Below are positions 1 through 6,478 of a DNA stretch of 29,088 nucleotides, piece after piece. A model generated the notes under the pieces. That model saw only the letters and a program-made list of their open reading frames with translations, did no database searches and had not been told where the DNA came from. This DNA comes from a virus. The stretch lies in IMG/VR virus record IMGVR_UViG_3300032213_001476, positions 1-29,088 of that record. One strand, 5' to 3'. The position numbers and the translations under genes were made by a program. The first letter of the stretch is position 1. The number at the start of each line of letters is the position of its first letter.

Positions 1-231
1 ACTGTTGCTTCGTCAAGCACATTTACGTTAACAGACATTAATACTGGCACTATCACCTCTACTGCGGCTTCGTATGTAAGTGGCGGTGGTCGGTGGCTAA
101 TGACTTACGAAATAGACAGTACTGATACCTTTAGTAATGCACCCATTATTCCGGGCGAAGGAGTATTAGCTACTCAAGGAATTTATGCACTGATGACCAA
201 TATTGATTCAACGCAGATCTACTATGGCTGA
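1..231 (+). CDS. C-terminal end of an unknown phage protein (5' truncated by window)
   Basis: The first reading frame is open from base 1 to a TGA at 229-231, giving 76 residues rich in Thr, Ser and Ile that end in QIYYG. The composition (TFTLTDINTGTITS, then a GGGRWLMTYEID segment) suggests beta structure, as in virion proteins, but I recognise no family. The start lies outside the window. The stop overlaps the start of the next gene by 8 bases, so the two are probably translationally coupled in the same operon. The function is unknown; a structural or head-associated role is inferred only from position. Confidence 0.7.
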   Translation, partial: TVASSSTFTLTDINTGTITSTAASYVSGGGRWLMTYEIDSTDTFSNAPIIPGEGVLATQGIYALMTNIDSTQIYYG

Positions 232-964
232 AACAAGACAGGCAACCCTGACGGGACGCAAGCTGTTCATAGGCATCCCTGCTTATGACGGCAAGCTAAA
301 CATCAAAACAGCTTTTGCTCTGGCGCAGTTAATGCCCAAAGCAATGAGCCTTGGCGTGTCCGTCACGTTGTCTGATTTGTCTAATTGCTCCATCATTACA
401 ATGGCTCGCAATTCTTTGGTACACGAATTCTTAAAGACAGACTGCACAGAGCTTCTGTTTATTGATGCAGATGTAGTTGTAAATGCGGATGACATATTAC
501 GGTTGATGGCTCAAAGTGGTGGCATGGATGTAACCGCTGGGGCGTACCCACGTAGGGCCAAGGATGCTAAATTCTTTGCTGATGTGTATTACGACGACAA
601 CGGCGACCTTGAGTTTAAAGGCTCTTTGATGCGGTTAGAACGTGCGCCTACTGGGTTTATGTTGATCCAGCGCCATGTCATTGAGCGGTTAATAGCAGCA
701 CATCCCGAGTGGATGTATGAAAAACAACCAGGCGAGCAGATGGCTGCGGTTTTTGATTTTGCTATCAGGGACGGTAAATATGTTGGAGAAGACTATTTGT
801 TCTGCGATCGAGCTACTGCAATGGGTTTCACTGTTTATATCGACGTTGACATTAGCTTACCCCACGTTGGACAAGAAACATTTGAACGAAACTTCCGAGA
901 AGAAGTGGTAATGCCCATGTTAGAAAACATCCATCATTCCAGATTGAAAGTGGCCAATGGCTAA
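224..964 (+). CDS. GT-A-fold glycosyltransferase (family 2-like)
   Basis: A 246-residue protein. The N-terminus KLFIGIPAYDGK is the nucleotide-sugar-binding beta strand and loop typical of GT-A enzymes. Further along, LLFIDADVVV places a D-x-D-type metal/sugar-nucleotide motif at residues 81-83. GEDYLFCDRA and SLPHVGQ resemble the acceptor/catalytic and C-terminal metal-binding parts of such enzymes. No transmembrane segment is evident, so it is probably cytoplasmic. Donor and acceptor are unknown; phage enzymes of this sort may glycosylate virion proteins or modify host surface sugar precursors. I chose ATG 224 (MAETR...) over an in-frame TTG at 203 because it overlaps the preceding stop by 8 bases. 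It has no strong Shine-Dalgarno sequence, which fits coupling. Its stop overlaps the next start (ATGGCTAA). Confidence 0.85.
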   Translation: MAETRQATLTGRKLFIGIPAYDGKLNIKTAFALAQLMPKAMSLGVSVTLSDLSNCSIITMARNSLVHEFLKTDCTELLFIDADVVVNADDILRLMAQSGGMDVTAGAYPRRAKDAKFFADVYYDDNGDLEFKGSLMRLERAPTGFMLIQRHVIERLIAAHPEWMYEKQPGEQMAAVFDFAIRDGKYVGEDYLFCDRATAMGFTVYIDVDISLPHVGQETFERNFREEVVMPMLENIHHSRLKVANG

Positions 965-1202
965 AACTGCAGCATGGACGAGAAAAGAAGGCAAGAACCC
1001 CAAGGGTGGCTTGAACGCCAAAGGTCGAGCCTCTGCCAAAGCGCAAGGCATGAATTTGAAACCGCCCCAGCCAGAAGGCGGGTCCCGGCGCGACTCTTTT
1101 TGTGCGAGGATGGAAGGGATGAAAAAGAAGTTGACAAGCGCAAAAACCGCAAAAGATCCAAACTCACGCATCAACAAGAGCCTACGGGCTTGGAACTGTT
1201 AA
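957..1202 (+). CDS. Small basic DUF6321-like phage protein
   Basis: An 81-residue, strongly basic protein. It begins MAKTAAWTRKEGKNPKGG, continues with LNAKGRASAKAQG and a SRRDSFCARMEGM segment, and ends in RINKSLRAWNC. This order (W-T-R-K-E-G-K-N-P-x-G-G-L-N, F-C-A-R-M, C-terminal L-x-A-W) matches a small conserved phage family that I know as DUF6321; the number is from memory and not checked. No biochemical function is known. The start overlaps the upstream glycosyltransferase stop by 8 bases. The last 25 codons, including the stop, are duplicated about 770 bases downstream. Confidence 0.85.
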   Translation: MAKTAAWTRKEGKNPKGGLNAKGRASAKAQGMNLKPPQPEGGSRRDSFCARMEGMKKKLTSAKTAKDPNSRINKSLRAWNC

Positions 1203-1212
1203 GGAGAACATT

Positions 1213-1896
1213 ATGACACGCCCTCTACCAAATGCCACCCCCGAAGAAATGGCCGCGCTTGACAAACTTAATAAAAAACTTTATGGGGAAAAGACTGTGG
1301 GCAAGCCAGCAATACTGCAACCATCAGATATTAACGACCCAAAATCTATAGCAAAACGCAAAAAAGCTGAAGAGATGCAAGCTGAAGAGATGCAGTTAAA
1401 GATGCAAGCTGAAGAGATGCAGTCAAAAACGCAAAATAAACCTGTTCAACCGCCAGCTCCTAGACCGGGAATTGTTCCTCCAAAGGTCAACCCCGAAGAG
1501 TTGCAGCAGATGCGGCTAAAAAGAGATCAGGGGATGAAAGTGGCTGAACAGTCGAGGCTTAATGCACAGGCGTTGCAGCAAAAAGCGGATCAGATGCGGC
1601 AAACTCTGCCAGTAAAAACAGGCGCACCGCCAATGCCAGTAAAGCCGGCACCTAGAGTTATAACAGACCCAGTTCGGCCAACACCTACCCCTGCTCCCAT
1701 GCCTGCTGCCCCCAGCACTGCTCCCATGTCTGCTGTTCGCGGACCCTTTAATACCCCTGACGGCAATTTTGACGCAAGCAAAGCACCTCCACTTCCTCCC
1801 GGCGCAGTGTACAAAAAGGGCGGCAAAGTTGCTTCAACATCTCGCCGAGGTGATGGTATTGCCCAACGTGGCAAAACCAAAGGTAAATATATATAA
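1213..1896 (+). CDS. Low-complexity coiled-coil/proline-rich protein with C-terminal DGIAQRGKTKG tag
   Basis: A 227-residue protein with no recognised enzymatic domain. Residues about 45-75 and 95-130 are charged Gln/Met/Lys-rich helices likely to form coiled coils, including three copies of AEEMQ. Residues about 78-90 and 135-200 are Pro/Ala-rich linkers. The C-terminus reads PPLPPGAVYKKGG and then RRGDGIAQRGKTKGKYI. The ATG is set by a clear Shine-Dalgarno sequence, TAAGGAG, fused to the previous stop. It is a paralogue of the next full gene (1981-2757), sharing architecture, the PPGAVYKKGG segment and the terminal tag. Location in the structural operon suggests a virion-associated or assembly role, which is inference. 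Confidence 0.85.
   Translation: MTRPLPNATPEEMAALDKLNKKLYGEKTVGKPAILQPSDINDPKSIAKRKKAEEMQAEEMQLKMQAEEMQSKTQNKPVQPPAPRPGIVPPKVNPEELQQMRLKRDQGMKVAEQSRLNAQALQQKADQMRQTLPVKTGAPPMPVKPAPRVITDPVRPTPTPAPMPAAPSTAPMSAVRGPFNTPDGNFDASKAPPLPPGAVYKKGGKVASTSRRGDGIAQRGKTKGKYI
1366..1422 (+). repeat. 15-bp in-frame repeat GCTGAAGAGATGCAR, three copies
   Basis: Copies at 1366-1380, 1381-1395 and 1408-1422, the first two directly adjacent. Each encodes AEEMQ within the coiled-coil part of the 227-residue protein. The near-perfect DNA identity points to recent slippage or duplication. Confidence 0.85.
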
Positions 1897-1971
1897 AAGC
1901 TGACTTCTACAAAAACGGCAAAAGATCCTAATTCGCGTATCAACAAAGCTCTTAGAGCATGGAATTGTTAA
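1897..1971 (+). pseudogene. Stranded second copy of the 3' end of the DUF6321-like gene
   Basis: This is the longest stretch between genes (84 bases up to the next ATG). It starts directly after the TAA of the 1213-1896 gene, in the same frame, and reads 24 sense codons to a TAA. These align without gaps to the last 24 codons of the 957-1202 gene: 22 of 24 residues are identical, ending in RAWNC. Of 15 codons that differ, 13 differences are synonymous. There is no start codon for the fragment. The following TAAGGA serves as the Shine-Dalgarno sequence of the gene at 1981. It is probably a recombination scar left when a block ending with this tail was inserted or duplicated. Stop readthrough to append it to the upstream protein is possible but unsupported. 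Confidence 0.8.
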
Positions 1972-1980
1972 GGAAATATC

Positions 1981-2757
1981 ATGGCAACAACTAACAACCC
2001 CGCAGTCTTAAAATCTACTTTAGACGCTCAGGAGCGCGCCCGCGCTCGTATGCAGAAGATAAAAGATGTGACGAGCAAGAATCAGGCGCTGCAAGAACAG
2101 GCGGCGGAGAAGGCAAAGCAGGCGAAACTGGCGGAGCAGGCAAAGCCAACTTTAACGCCGCTACAGCAGGCGCAGGAGATGAAGCAGAAAACACTGCAGA
2201 ATCAGCAGGCGGTGCAAGCAAGGCTGGCAAAAGAGAAGGTGCAGAATGATGCGAAGATAGCGGAGTCAAATGCGGTAACGCAGCGTGCTAATCAGGAGCA
2301 GCAAAAGTCGCGGGATATATTGGCGTGGTCGCGGCAGGCATTGGAAGATGCGCGGATGGGGCGGCCAATAAATACCGTTCCACCTAAATCGTACACCCAA
2401 TCACTCGATAGCAAGCCAGCGTCTATGCCTGTGCCAAATAAGTCGTCCCAAACATTAGATGGCAAGCCAGCTCCCGTTCCAAATTCTACAACAGTCAACC
2501 CCATGCGAGATCCCGGAACTAGTGGCGCTCCTATGCCTGCTGGTGGTGGCGGTGCGCCAGCACCCGGAACTGAGCGCATGGTTAGTGCCCCACCCCCTCC
2601 CGGTGCAGTGTACAAAAAAGGTGGCAATGTCAAGAGAATGGCTTCTGGTAACATGAAGTCTGTTACAAAAATGGCATCTGGCGGTTCGGTTAGCAAAGCT
2701 TCTAGTCGTGGTGATGGTATTGCTCAACGTGGTAAAACTAGAGGCCGGATGCTTTAA
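1981..2757 (+). CDS. Coiled-coil/proline-rich paralogue with DGIAQRGKTRG tag
   Basis: A 258-residue paralogue of the 1213-1896 product. Residues about 8-125 are an Ala/Gln/Lys-rich helical region (repeated QEQAAEKAKQAKLAEQAK-like heptads), probably a long coiled coil. Residues about 130-205 are a Pro/Gly linker containing two copies of a Q-[ST]-LD-x-KPA element. The end carries YKKGG, KMASGGSV and SSRGDGIAQRGKTRGRML. Compared with its paralogue it has about 20 extra residues (with two MASG elements) between YKKGG and the tag. The start follows TAAGGA. The stop overlaps the next start (TAATG). The function is unknown; a virion or scaffold role is inferred from context. Confidence 0.85.
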   Translation: MATTNNPAVLKSTLDAQERARARMQKIKDVTSKNQALQEQAAEKAKQAKLAEQAKPTLTPLQQAQEMKQKTLQNQQAVQARLAKEKVQNDAKIAESNAVTQRANQEQQKSRDILAWSRQALEDARMGRPINTVPPKSYTQSLDSKPASMPVPNKSSQTLDGKPAPVPNSTTVNPMRDPGTSGAPMPAGGGGAPAPGTERMVSAPPPPGAVYKKGGNVKRMASGNMKSVTKMASGGSVSKASSRGDGIAQRGKTRGRML

Positions 2758-3017
2758 TGGACTACCATGTTCTTTGGTCGGCAGCTTTATCCGTCATCCT
2801 GGGCGTGGCGGGATTTATTCTGCGTGAAAAGTTTGCGGAACTCAAAGAAGTAGCTTCTGAGCTACGACGCGTTGAGCGTTTGCTCAATATTACACGAGAG
2901 GAGAACCATCGTGATTTCATTACTAAAGCAGAAGTTCAGCGAATTTCTGACCACATTGACCAACGTTTTAACAGGCTGGAAGAAAAAATTGACCAGCTTA
3001 TTCGCCAAAAAGGGTGA
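2757..3017 (+). CDS. Small membrane-anchored coiled-coil protein
   Basis: An 86-residue protein. Residues about 5-22 (LWSAALSVILGVAGFILR) form one hydrophobic segment near the N-terminus. The rest is a charged amphipathic helix (residues about 25-86, e.g. LRRVERLLNI and RFNRLEEKIDQLI) expected to be a coiled coil. This layout recalls XhlA-like haemolysin/holin accessory proteins and small phage membrane proteins, but I see no diagnostic motif. It is coupled by TAATG to the preceding gene and is separate from the lysis cassette at 13259-15226. A tail, ejection or membrane-contact role is equally possible. Confidence 0.8.
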   Translation: MDYHVLWSAALSVILGVAGFILREKFAELKEVASELRRVERLLNITREENHRDFITKAEVQRISDHIDQRFNRLEEKIDQLIRQKG

Positions 3018-3026
3018 TTAATCTTG
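3010..3026 (+). promoter_or_regulatory. Ribosome binding site and TTG start
   Basis: AAGGG at 3010-3014 lies 9 bases before TTG 3024-3026. No ATG occurs in frame until 3093, which would remove a conserved-looking N-terminal helix, so TTG is the preferred start of the following gene. Confidence 0.6.
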
Positions 3027-3986
3027 GCCGATTTAACATCATTGATTGCTGGCGGCGCCAAATCTTTGTTAAAAGACAAAGCGTCAGAGTTTATGTCGCC
3101 TCAGCAAATGGAGTTAGCTCGGTTCGCATTAAGCCCCCAAGCGTATTTGGCTGACAAAGGTATTACTGCGGTTGCCCAGTTGTTGGGATATGGCAATGAG
3201 TTCAGAGAACTAAAAGCTGGTGCTGAAGGCGAGAAAGCTTACGGCAAAGAAATAATCCGCGACACCATTGGGAATGCTTTGCCAAATTCTATTGGTGATT
3301 TTGTACGGGCAACTCCCAGAGTTAGTGAAGCAGATTCACAACCCGCTGGGACATATACAGCTTTTGACCCTGAAACGCAAACTTACAAACAGCAAGGATC
3401 GGCTAACCCAGTAGCAATGGGTAATTCCGCTGCGTTTGAAGACTTTATGCGTGATTTGAATGCTGGCGATAATTACCCGGTTGGACCGCTAGAAGAATAT
3501 GACCAAACGCGTTTAAATGATGAGTACGATTTCCAAACTAGTCTTAGCGATTTTCAGCAGCCATCAGAATCAAATACGCGTTCATTGTCTTCCCAACCGT
3601 CTGATACACAAACTCCACCCGGTTACAGTTTTGATCCAAACACGGGAACAATGGTGCCGGACGATTCTGGCGCACAAGCCCCGGAAGGGTTTAGGTTTGA
3701 TCCGGATTTGGGTATGAATGTTCCTAATGAAACGCCCCTCAACGCGGCCCCAGAAGGGTACACGTATGATGCTAATCTTGGTATGAACGTACCAGTTACA
3801 GAAAGCTTAGCCCCAACCGGTTATCAATTTGATCCCAATACGGGAACAGCAGTTCCAATAGACTTTGGCGGCACCATGGATTACGGTGATATGTTTGGCG
3901 GTGGCGGTGGCGGCGGGAAGCTAGAAGATGCTTTTCTACAAGCTCAAGAATACAAACGCGGTGGTCAAATTTGTGGATGTAAATGA
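3024..3986 (+). CDS. Repeat protein with four cysteine-free GYxxDxxxGxxVP units
   Basis: A 320-residue protein starting at TTG. Residues 1-95 are helical and hydrophobic in part (LTSLIAGGAKSLL, AVAQLLGYG). Residues 100-195 are acidic and low in complexity. Four related 15-residue units follow at residues 198-212, 220-234, 243-257 and 264-278, of the form P-x-G-[YF]-x-[FY]-D-x-(N/D)-[TL]-G-x-x-V-P. An eight-residue glycine run lies near residue 291, and the C-terminus is EYKRGGQICGCK. The units match the two-cysteine repeats of the 17679-22019 protein position by position, with both cysteines replaced. No enzymatic function is recognised; a virion role is likely from context. The TGA overlaps the next ATG. 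Confidence 0.85.
   Translation: MADLTSLIAGGAKSLLKDKASEFMSPQQMELARFALSPQAYLADKGITAVAQLLGYGNEFRELKAGAEGEKAYGKEIIRDTIGNALPNSIGDFVRATPRVSEADSQPAGTYTAFDPETQTYKQQGSANPVAMGNSAAFEDFMRDLNAGDNYPVGPLEEYDQTRLNDEYDFQTSLSDFQQPSESNTRSLSSQPSDTQTPPGYSFDPNTGTMVPDDSGAQAPEGFRFDPDLGMNVPNETPLNAAPEGYTYDANLGMNVPVTESLAPTGYQFDPNTGTAVPIDFGGTMDYGDMFGGGGGGGKLEDAFLQAQEYKRGGQICGCK
3615..3860 (+). repeat. Four tandem 15-residue units, about 22 residues apart
   Basis: The units, e.g. PPGYSFDPNTGTMVP and PEGFRFDPDLGMNVP, are spaced 21-23 residues apart and joined by short variable linkers. The second and third share LGMNVP; the first and fourth share FDPNTGT. The alternation (A-B-B-A) suggests duplication of a pair. Confidence 0.8.
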
Positions 3987-4363
3987 TAATGCCAAGCACT
4001 AGCAAAAAACAACACAATTTCATGGCTGCGATTGCACATTCGCCATCGTTTGCTAAGAAAGCAGGAGTGCCCATGTCCGTGGGTAAAGATTTTGTAACTG
4101 CCGATAAAGGCAAGAAATTTTCTAAAGGTGGCGATATGAAACATGAAGACGTCAAGATGGACAAGAAGATGATGCAGAAGGCCGTGAATAAACACGAAGG
4201 CCGTCTGCACAAAGGTGCAACCATGACCAAGCTGGCTAAAGGTGGCATGGCTCCATCTAAAATGGGTTCAGTTAAAACTGGCAAAACGACAGATGGTGTT
4301 GTGACTAAAGGCAAAACCAAAGGCAAAATGATTAAAATGAACATGGGCGGCATGCCCTGCTAA
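3983..4363 (+). CDS. Small basic conserved phage protein (SKKQHNFMAA type) with RGKTKG-like tag
   Basis: A 126-residue basic protein. The N-terminal block MPSTSKKQHNFMAAIAHSP, followed by FAKKAGVP and SVGKDFVTADKG, is a conserved module I recognise from many phage genomes, without known function. The rest is Lys/Met/Gly-rich with FSKGG, LAKGGMA and the near-C-terminal tag TTDGVVTKGKTKGKMI, ending in GGMPC. The first ATG (3983) overlaps the upstream stop as ATGA. A second in-frame ATG at 3989 begins the usual MPS start and may be the true one. The high positive charge suggests nucleic-acid or capsid-interior contact, which is inference. Confidence 0.85.
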   Translation: MIMPSTSKKQHNFMAAIAHSPSFAKKAGVPMSVGKDFVTADKGKKFSKGGDMKHEDVKMDKKMMQKAVNKHEGRLHKGATMTKLAKGGMAPSKMGSVKTGKTTDGVVTKGKTKGKMIKMNMGGMPC

Positions 4364-4372
4364 GGAGTTGAT

Positions 4373-4735
4373 ATGGCCACTAAAAAAGCCTTGTACACGG
4401 ATAATACTACTACTGAATATCCAGATGGTACTTCTGGCTTGTACGTAAAAGATAAACCTTTTGCGGGAGAGGGTTCTGAATATGTAGGCCCCAATCCTTC
4501 GGAAGCTGGCGCTGGTCGTGGCAAGCAGGGTGGCCCTACAGCCAAAGAGCTGAAAGCGTATGAAGACAAGAAGGACGCGCGCATCTTTACCAAAGAAAAG
4601 CGCATGCCTCCTTCTCCCCGTGAGATGGCTTCGGGCGGTAACGTTTCTTCAGCTTCCAAACGTGCTGATGGTTGTGCTACCAAGGGTAAAACCAAGGGCA
4701 CTATGATCACTATGTACGGCGGCGGGAAGTGCTGA
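4373..4735 (+). CDS. Small protein with MASGG and DGCATKGKTKG motifs
   Basis: A 120-residue protein preceded by TAAGGAG fused to the upstream stop. The N-terminal half (ALYTDNTTTEYPDGT, KPFAGEGSEYVGPN) looks like a small folded domain that I do not recognise. The C-terminal half is basic and carries REMASGGNVSSASKRADG followed by CATKGKTKGTMI and a MYGGGKC ending. The last part aligns with the C-terminal tags of the proteins at 1213, 1981 and 3983. The function is unknown. Confidence 0.85.
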   Translation: MATKKALYTDNTTTEYPDGTSGLYVKDKPFAGEGSEYVGPNPSEAGAGRGKQGGPTAKELKAYEDKKDARIFTKEKRMPPSPREMASGGNVSSASKRADGCATKGKTKGTMITMYGGGKC

Positions 4736-4736
4736 T

Positions 4737-4970
4737 ATGTTAGCCAGCCGTGGCATGGGCGCCATAATGCCCAGCAAAATGCCCAAAGGTGTACGCAAAG
4801 CGCGTAGGGATGACACTGATTTCACGCAGTATGCTAAAGGCGGCGGTGTTGGCTTATATGCCAACATCCATGCCAAACGTGCTCGCGGTGAAAAGATGCG
4901 CAAGCCTGGACAAAAGGGTGCGCCCACAGCTCAGGCTTTTATTGACTCTGCAAAGACGGCTAAAACATGA
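4737..4970 (+). CDS. Small basic GLYANIHAKR-type phage protein
   Basis: A 77-residue, very basic protein. It contains DDTDFTQYAKGGGVGLYAN followed by IHAKRARGEKMRKPGQKG and ends APTAQAFIDSAKTAKT. The GLYANI-x-AKR...GEKMRKPG-x-KGAPTA-x-AF pattern is a conserved small phage family of unknown function. It follows the previous stop by one base and overlaps the next gene by ATGA, so it sits inside the operon directly ahead of the first adaptor-like gene. DNA- or capsid-binding is conceivable from the charge but not shown. Confidence 0.8.
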   Translation: MLASRGMGAIMPSKMPKGVRKARRDDTDFTQYAKGGGVGLYANIHAKRARGEKMRKPGQKGAPTAQAFIDSAKTAKT

Positions 4971-5893
4971 CCACTACCGGCACCACGCTCTTCAACATGG
5001 ACTTCACGGAAATCGCTGAAGAGGCGTGGGAGCGCGCGGGCCGGGAGATGCGATCTGGTTATGACTTACGTACAGCACGTAGGTCCATGAACCTAATGAC
5101 GATTGAGTGGCAGTCCAAAGGTATTAATATGTGGACCATGGAGCAGGGCATCATCAACCTGACGCCAGGTCTAGCGACGTATGCTTTGCCAACAGATACG
5201 ATTGATTTGTTGGAACATGTAATCCGCACGGGTTCAAATACGGCATCTACCCAGGCGGATTTGACTATTACACGTATTAGTGTTTCTACCTATGCAACAA
5301 TCCCCAACAAGTTACAACAGGCGCGACCGATTCAGGTATGGATCCAGCGGTTATCTGGCGAGACAAATCCTACAAGCTCTGTGCTTAATGGTGCAATCAC
5401 CTCAACGGACACAACGATCACGCTTAACACGGTGGTTGGGCTAGCGGGTTCTGGCTTTATTCGCCTGGGCACAGAAGATATTTATTACACATATGTATCA
5501 GGCAATACGCTTGGTGGCGTGTTTCGTGGTCAGAACAATACAACCGCAGCCGCTCAAGCAGATGGCACGGCGGTTTTTGTGCCGCAACTTCCAGCTGTGA
5601 CTGTGTGGCCCACCCCTGATAACAGCACTACGTACCAATTTGTGTATTGGCGCCTACGCCGCGTTCAAGATGCTGGGGCCGGTGTTAGTACGGCCGACAT
5701 GAATTTTCGCTTCCTACCTTGTTTAGTGGCTGGCTTGGCGTATCACATTGCCATCAAAGTGCCAGAACTTATGCCGCGTATTGAAATGCTGAAACAAATT
5801 TACAACGAAACGTTTGATATTGCCGCTGGTGAAGATAGAGAAAAAGCTGCCGTTCGGTTTGTCCCCAGGCAAATGTTTATAGGTGGCTCCTAA
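4967..5893 (+). CDS. Head-tail adaptor / tail accessory-like protein 1
   Basis: A 308-residue protein. The N-terminal helical part (FTEIAEEAWERAG, YDLRTARRSMNLM, EWQSKGINMWTMEQ) and the sheet around YALPTDTIDLLEHVIRTG resemble the adaptor/connector proteins of short-tailed phages (T7 gp11 and P22 gp4-like in role; assignment from memory of related phage proteins). The conserved C-terminal part includes VTVWPTPD, FRFLPCLVAGLAYHIAIK and AAVRFVPR. Residues about 134-206 read as an inserted beta domain (DTTITLNTVVGLAGSGFIR, IYYTYVSGNT, RGQNNTT), a type often seen inserted in phage tail proteins. It would bind the portal and start the tail. Both ends overlap their neighbours (ATGA, TAATG). Confidence 0.8.
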   Translation: MTTTGTTLFNMDFTEIAEEAWERAGREMRSGYDLRTARRSMNLMTIEWQSKGINMWTMEQGIINLTPGLATYALPTDTIDLLEHVIRTGSNTASTQADLTITRISVSTYATIPNKLQQARPIQVWIQRLSGETNPTSSVLNGAITSTDTTITLNTVVGLAGSGFIRLGTEDIYYTYVSGNTLGGVFRGQNNTTAAAQADGTAVFVPQLPAVTVWPTPDNSTTYQFVYWRLRRVQDAGAGVSTADMNFRFLPCLVAGLAYHIAIKVPELMPRIEMLKQIYNETFDIAAGEDREKAAVRFVPRQMFIGGS

Positions 5894-6276
5894 TGGGTAA
5901 TCGTTTTGCTTCCGGCAAGATAGCGATTGCTGAGTGCGACCGCTGTGGTCAGCAGTTTCGATTAAAGAAGCTTAAGACAGAAATTATTAAACAGCGAAAA
6001 TATGAGTTGTTGGTTTGCCCTGAGTGCTGGGACCCGGATCAGCCGCAGTTAATGTTGGGTACATTTCCTGTAGATGATCCCCAGGCACTACGCAACCCGC
6101 GTAGGGATACAACTTATGTAACGTCTGGCATTAACAGCAATGGGAATTTGTCAGGCGGTTCACGAGACATTCAATGGGGCTGGTATCCAGTAGGTGGAGC
6201 TAGTAATTTTGATGCAGGATTGACCCCCAATTACTTGGTGGCAACGACATTTGTTGGTACAGTATCTATATCTTGA
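5893..6276 (+). CDS. Zinc-ribbon phage protein
   Basis: A 127-residue protein. Cysteines 15, 18, 42 and 45 in AECDRCG and LVCPECW form two knuckles about 24 residues apart, the spacing of a zinc ribbon, separated by a basic helix (LKKLKTEIIKQRK). The following WDPDQPQLMLGTFPVDDP and ALRNPRRD block is typical of a small conserved family next to adaptor genes in related phages. The C-terminal 50 residues are Gly/Ser/Thr-rich and probably beta. It may act as a structural metal-binding virion component or an assembly factor; no enzymatic residues are seen. It starts by TAATG overlap. Confidence 0.85.
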   Translation: MGNRFASGKIAIAECDRCGQQFRLKKLKTEIIKQRKYELLVCPECWDPDQPQLMLGTFPVDDPQALRNPRRDTTYVTSGINSNGNLSGGSRDIQWGWYPVGGASNFDAGLTPNYLVATTFVGTVSIS

Positions 6277-6281
6277 AGGAG
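6276..6281 (+). promoter_or_regulatory. Shine-Dalgarno AAGGAG deciding the ATG at 6288
   Basis: AAGGAG at 6276-6281 has a 6-base spacer to ATG 6288. This argues against the in-frame upstream TTG at 6273, which has no such site. Confidence 0.8.
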
Positions 6282-6287
6282 ATTGAA

Positions 6288-6476
6288 ATGGCATACACAC
6301 GATCAGCCGACGGCATAGCTAAAAAAGGCAAAACCGAAGGTAAAAATCTAGGTGACAGCGGCCCCACATCTAAACAAATGATGGGCGGCAAAGGTAAAGG
6401 CAAGGGTAAAACCAATGCTGATATGCTGTCTATGGGTCGTAACTTGGCAAAAATTGCCGCACAGAAACGAGGCTAA
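6288..6476 (+). CDS. Very small basic protein with N-terminal DGIAKKGKTEG motif
   Basis: A 62-residue protein. It opens MAYTRSADGIAKKGKTEGK, a version of the tag that is C-terminal in the proteins at 1213, 1981, 3983 and 4373. A GGKGKGKGKT run and a short helix NLAKIAAQKRG follow. No known domain is visible. The position of the motif at the N-terminus shows that it is not simply a C-terminal degron or cleavage tail. The gene lies between the zinc-ribbon gene and another small tagged protein. Confidence 0.75.
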   Translation: MAYTRSADGIAKKGKTEGKNLGDSGPTSKQMMGGKGKGKGKTNADMLSMGRNLAKIAAQKRG

Positions 6477-6478
6477 TC

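Noticed and set aside
203-223. Upstream TTG start for the glycosyltransferase
   Set aside because: It adds seven residues without a Shine-Dalgarno sequence and overlaps the previous gene more deeply; ATG 224 is the more usual choice.
974-1216. ORF in another + frame over the DUF6321-like gene
   Set aside because: The overlapping frame at 957 has a recognisable conserved protein and coupled start; this one has no known pattern.
1951-1960. Short inverted repeat GCTC-TTA-GAGC as a terminator
   Set aside because: Only a four-base stem, no following T-run, and it lies within the stranded coding fragment.
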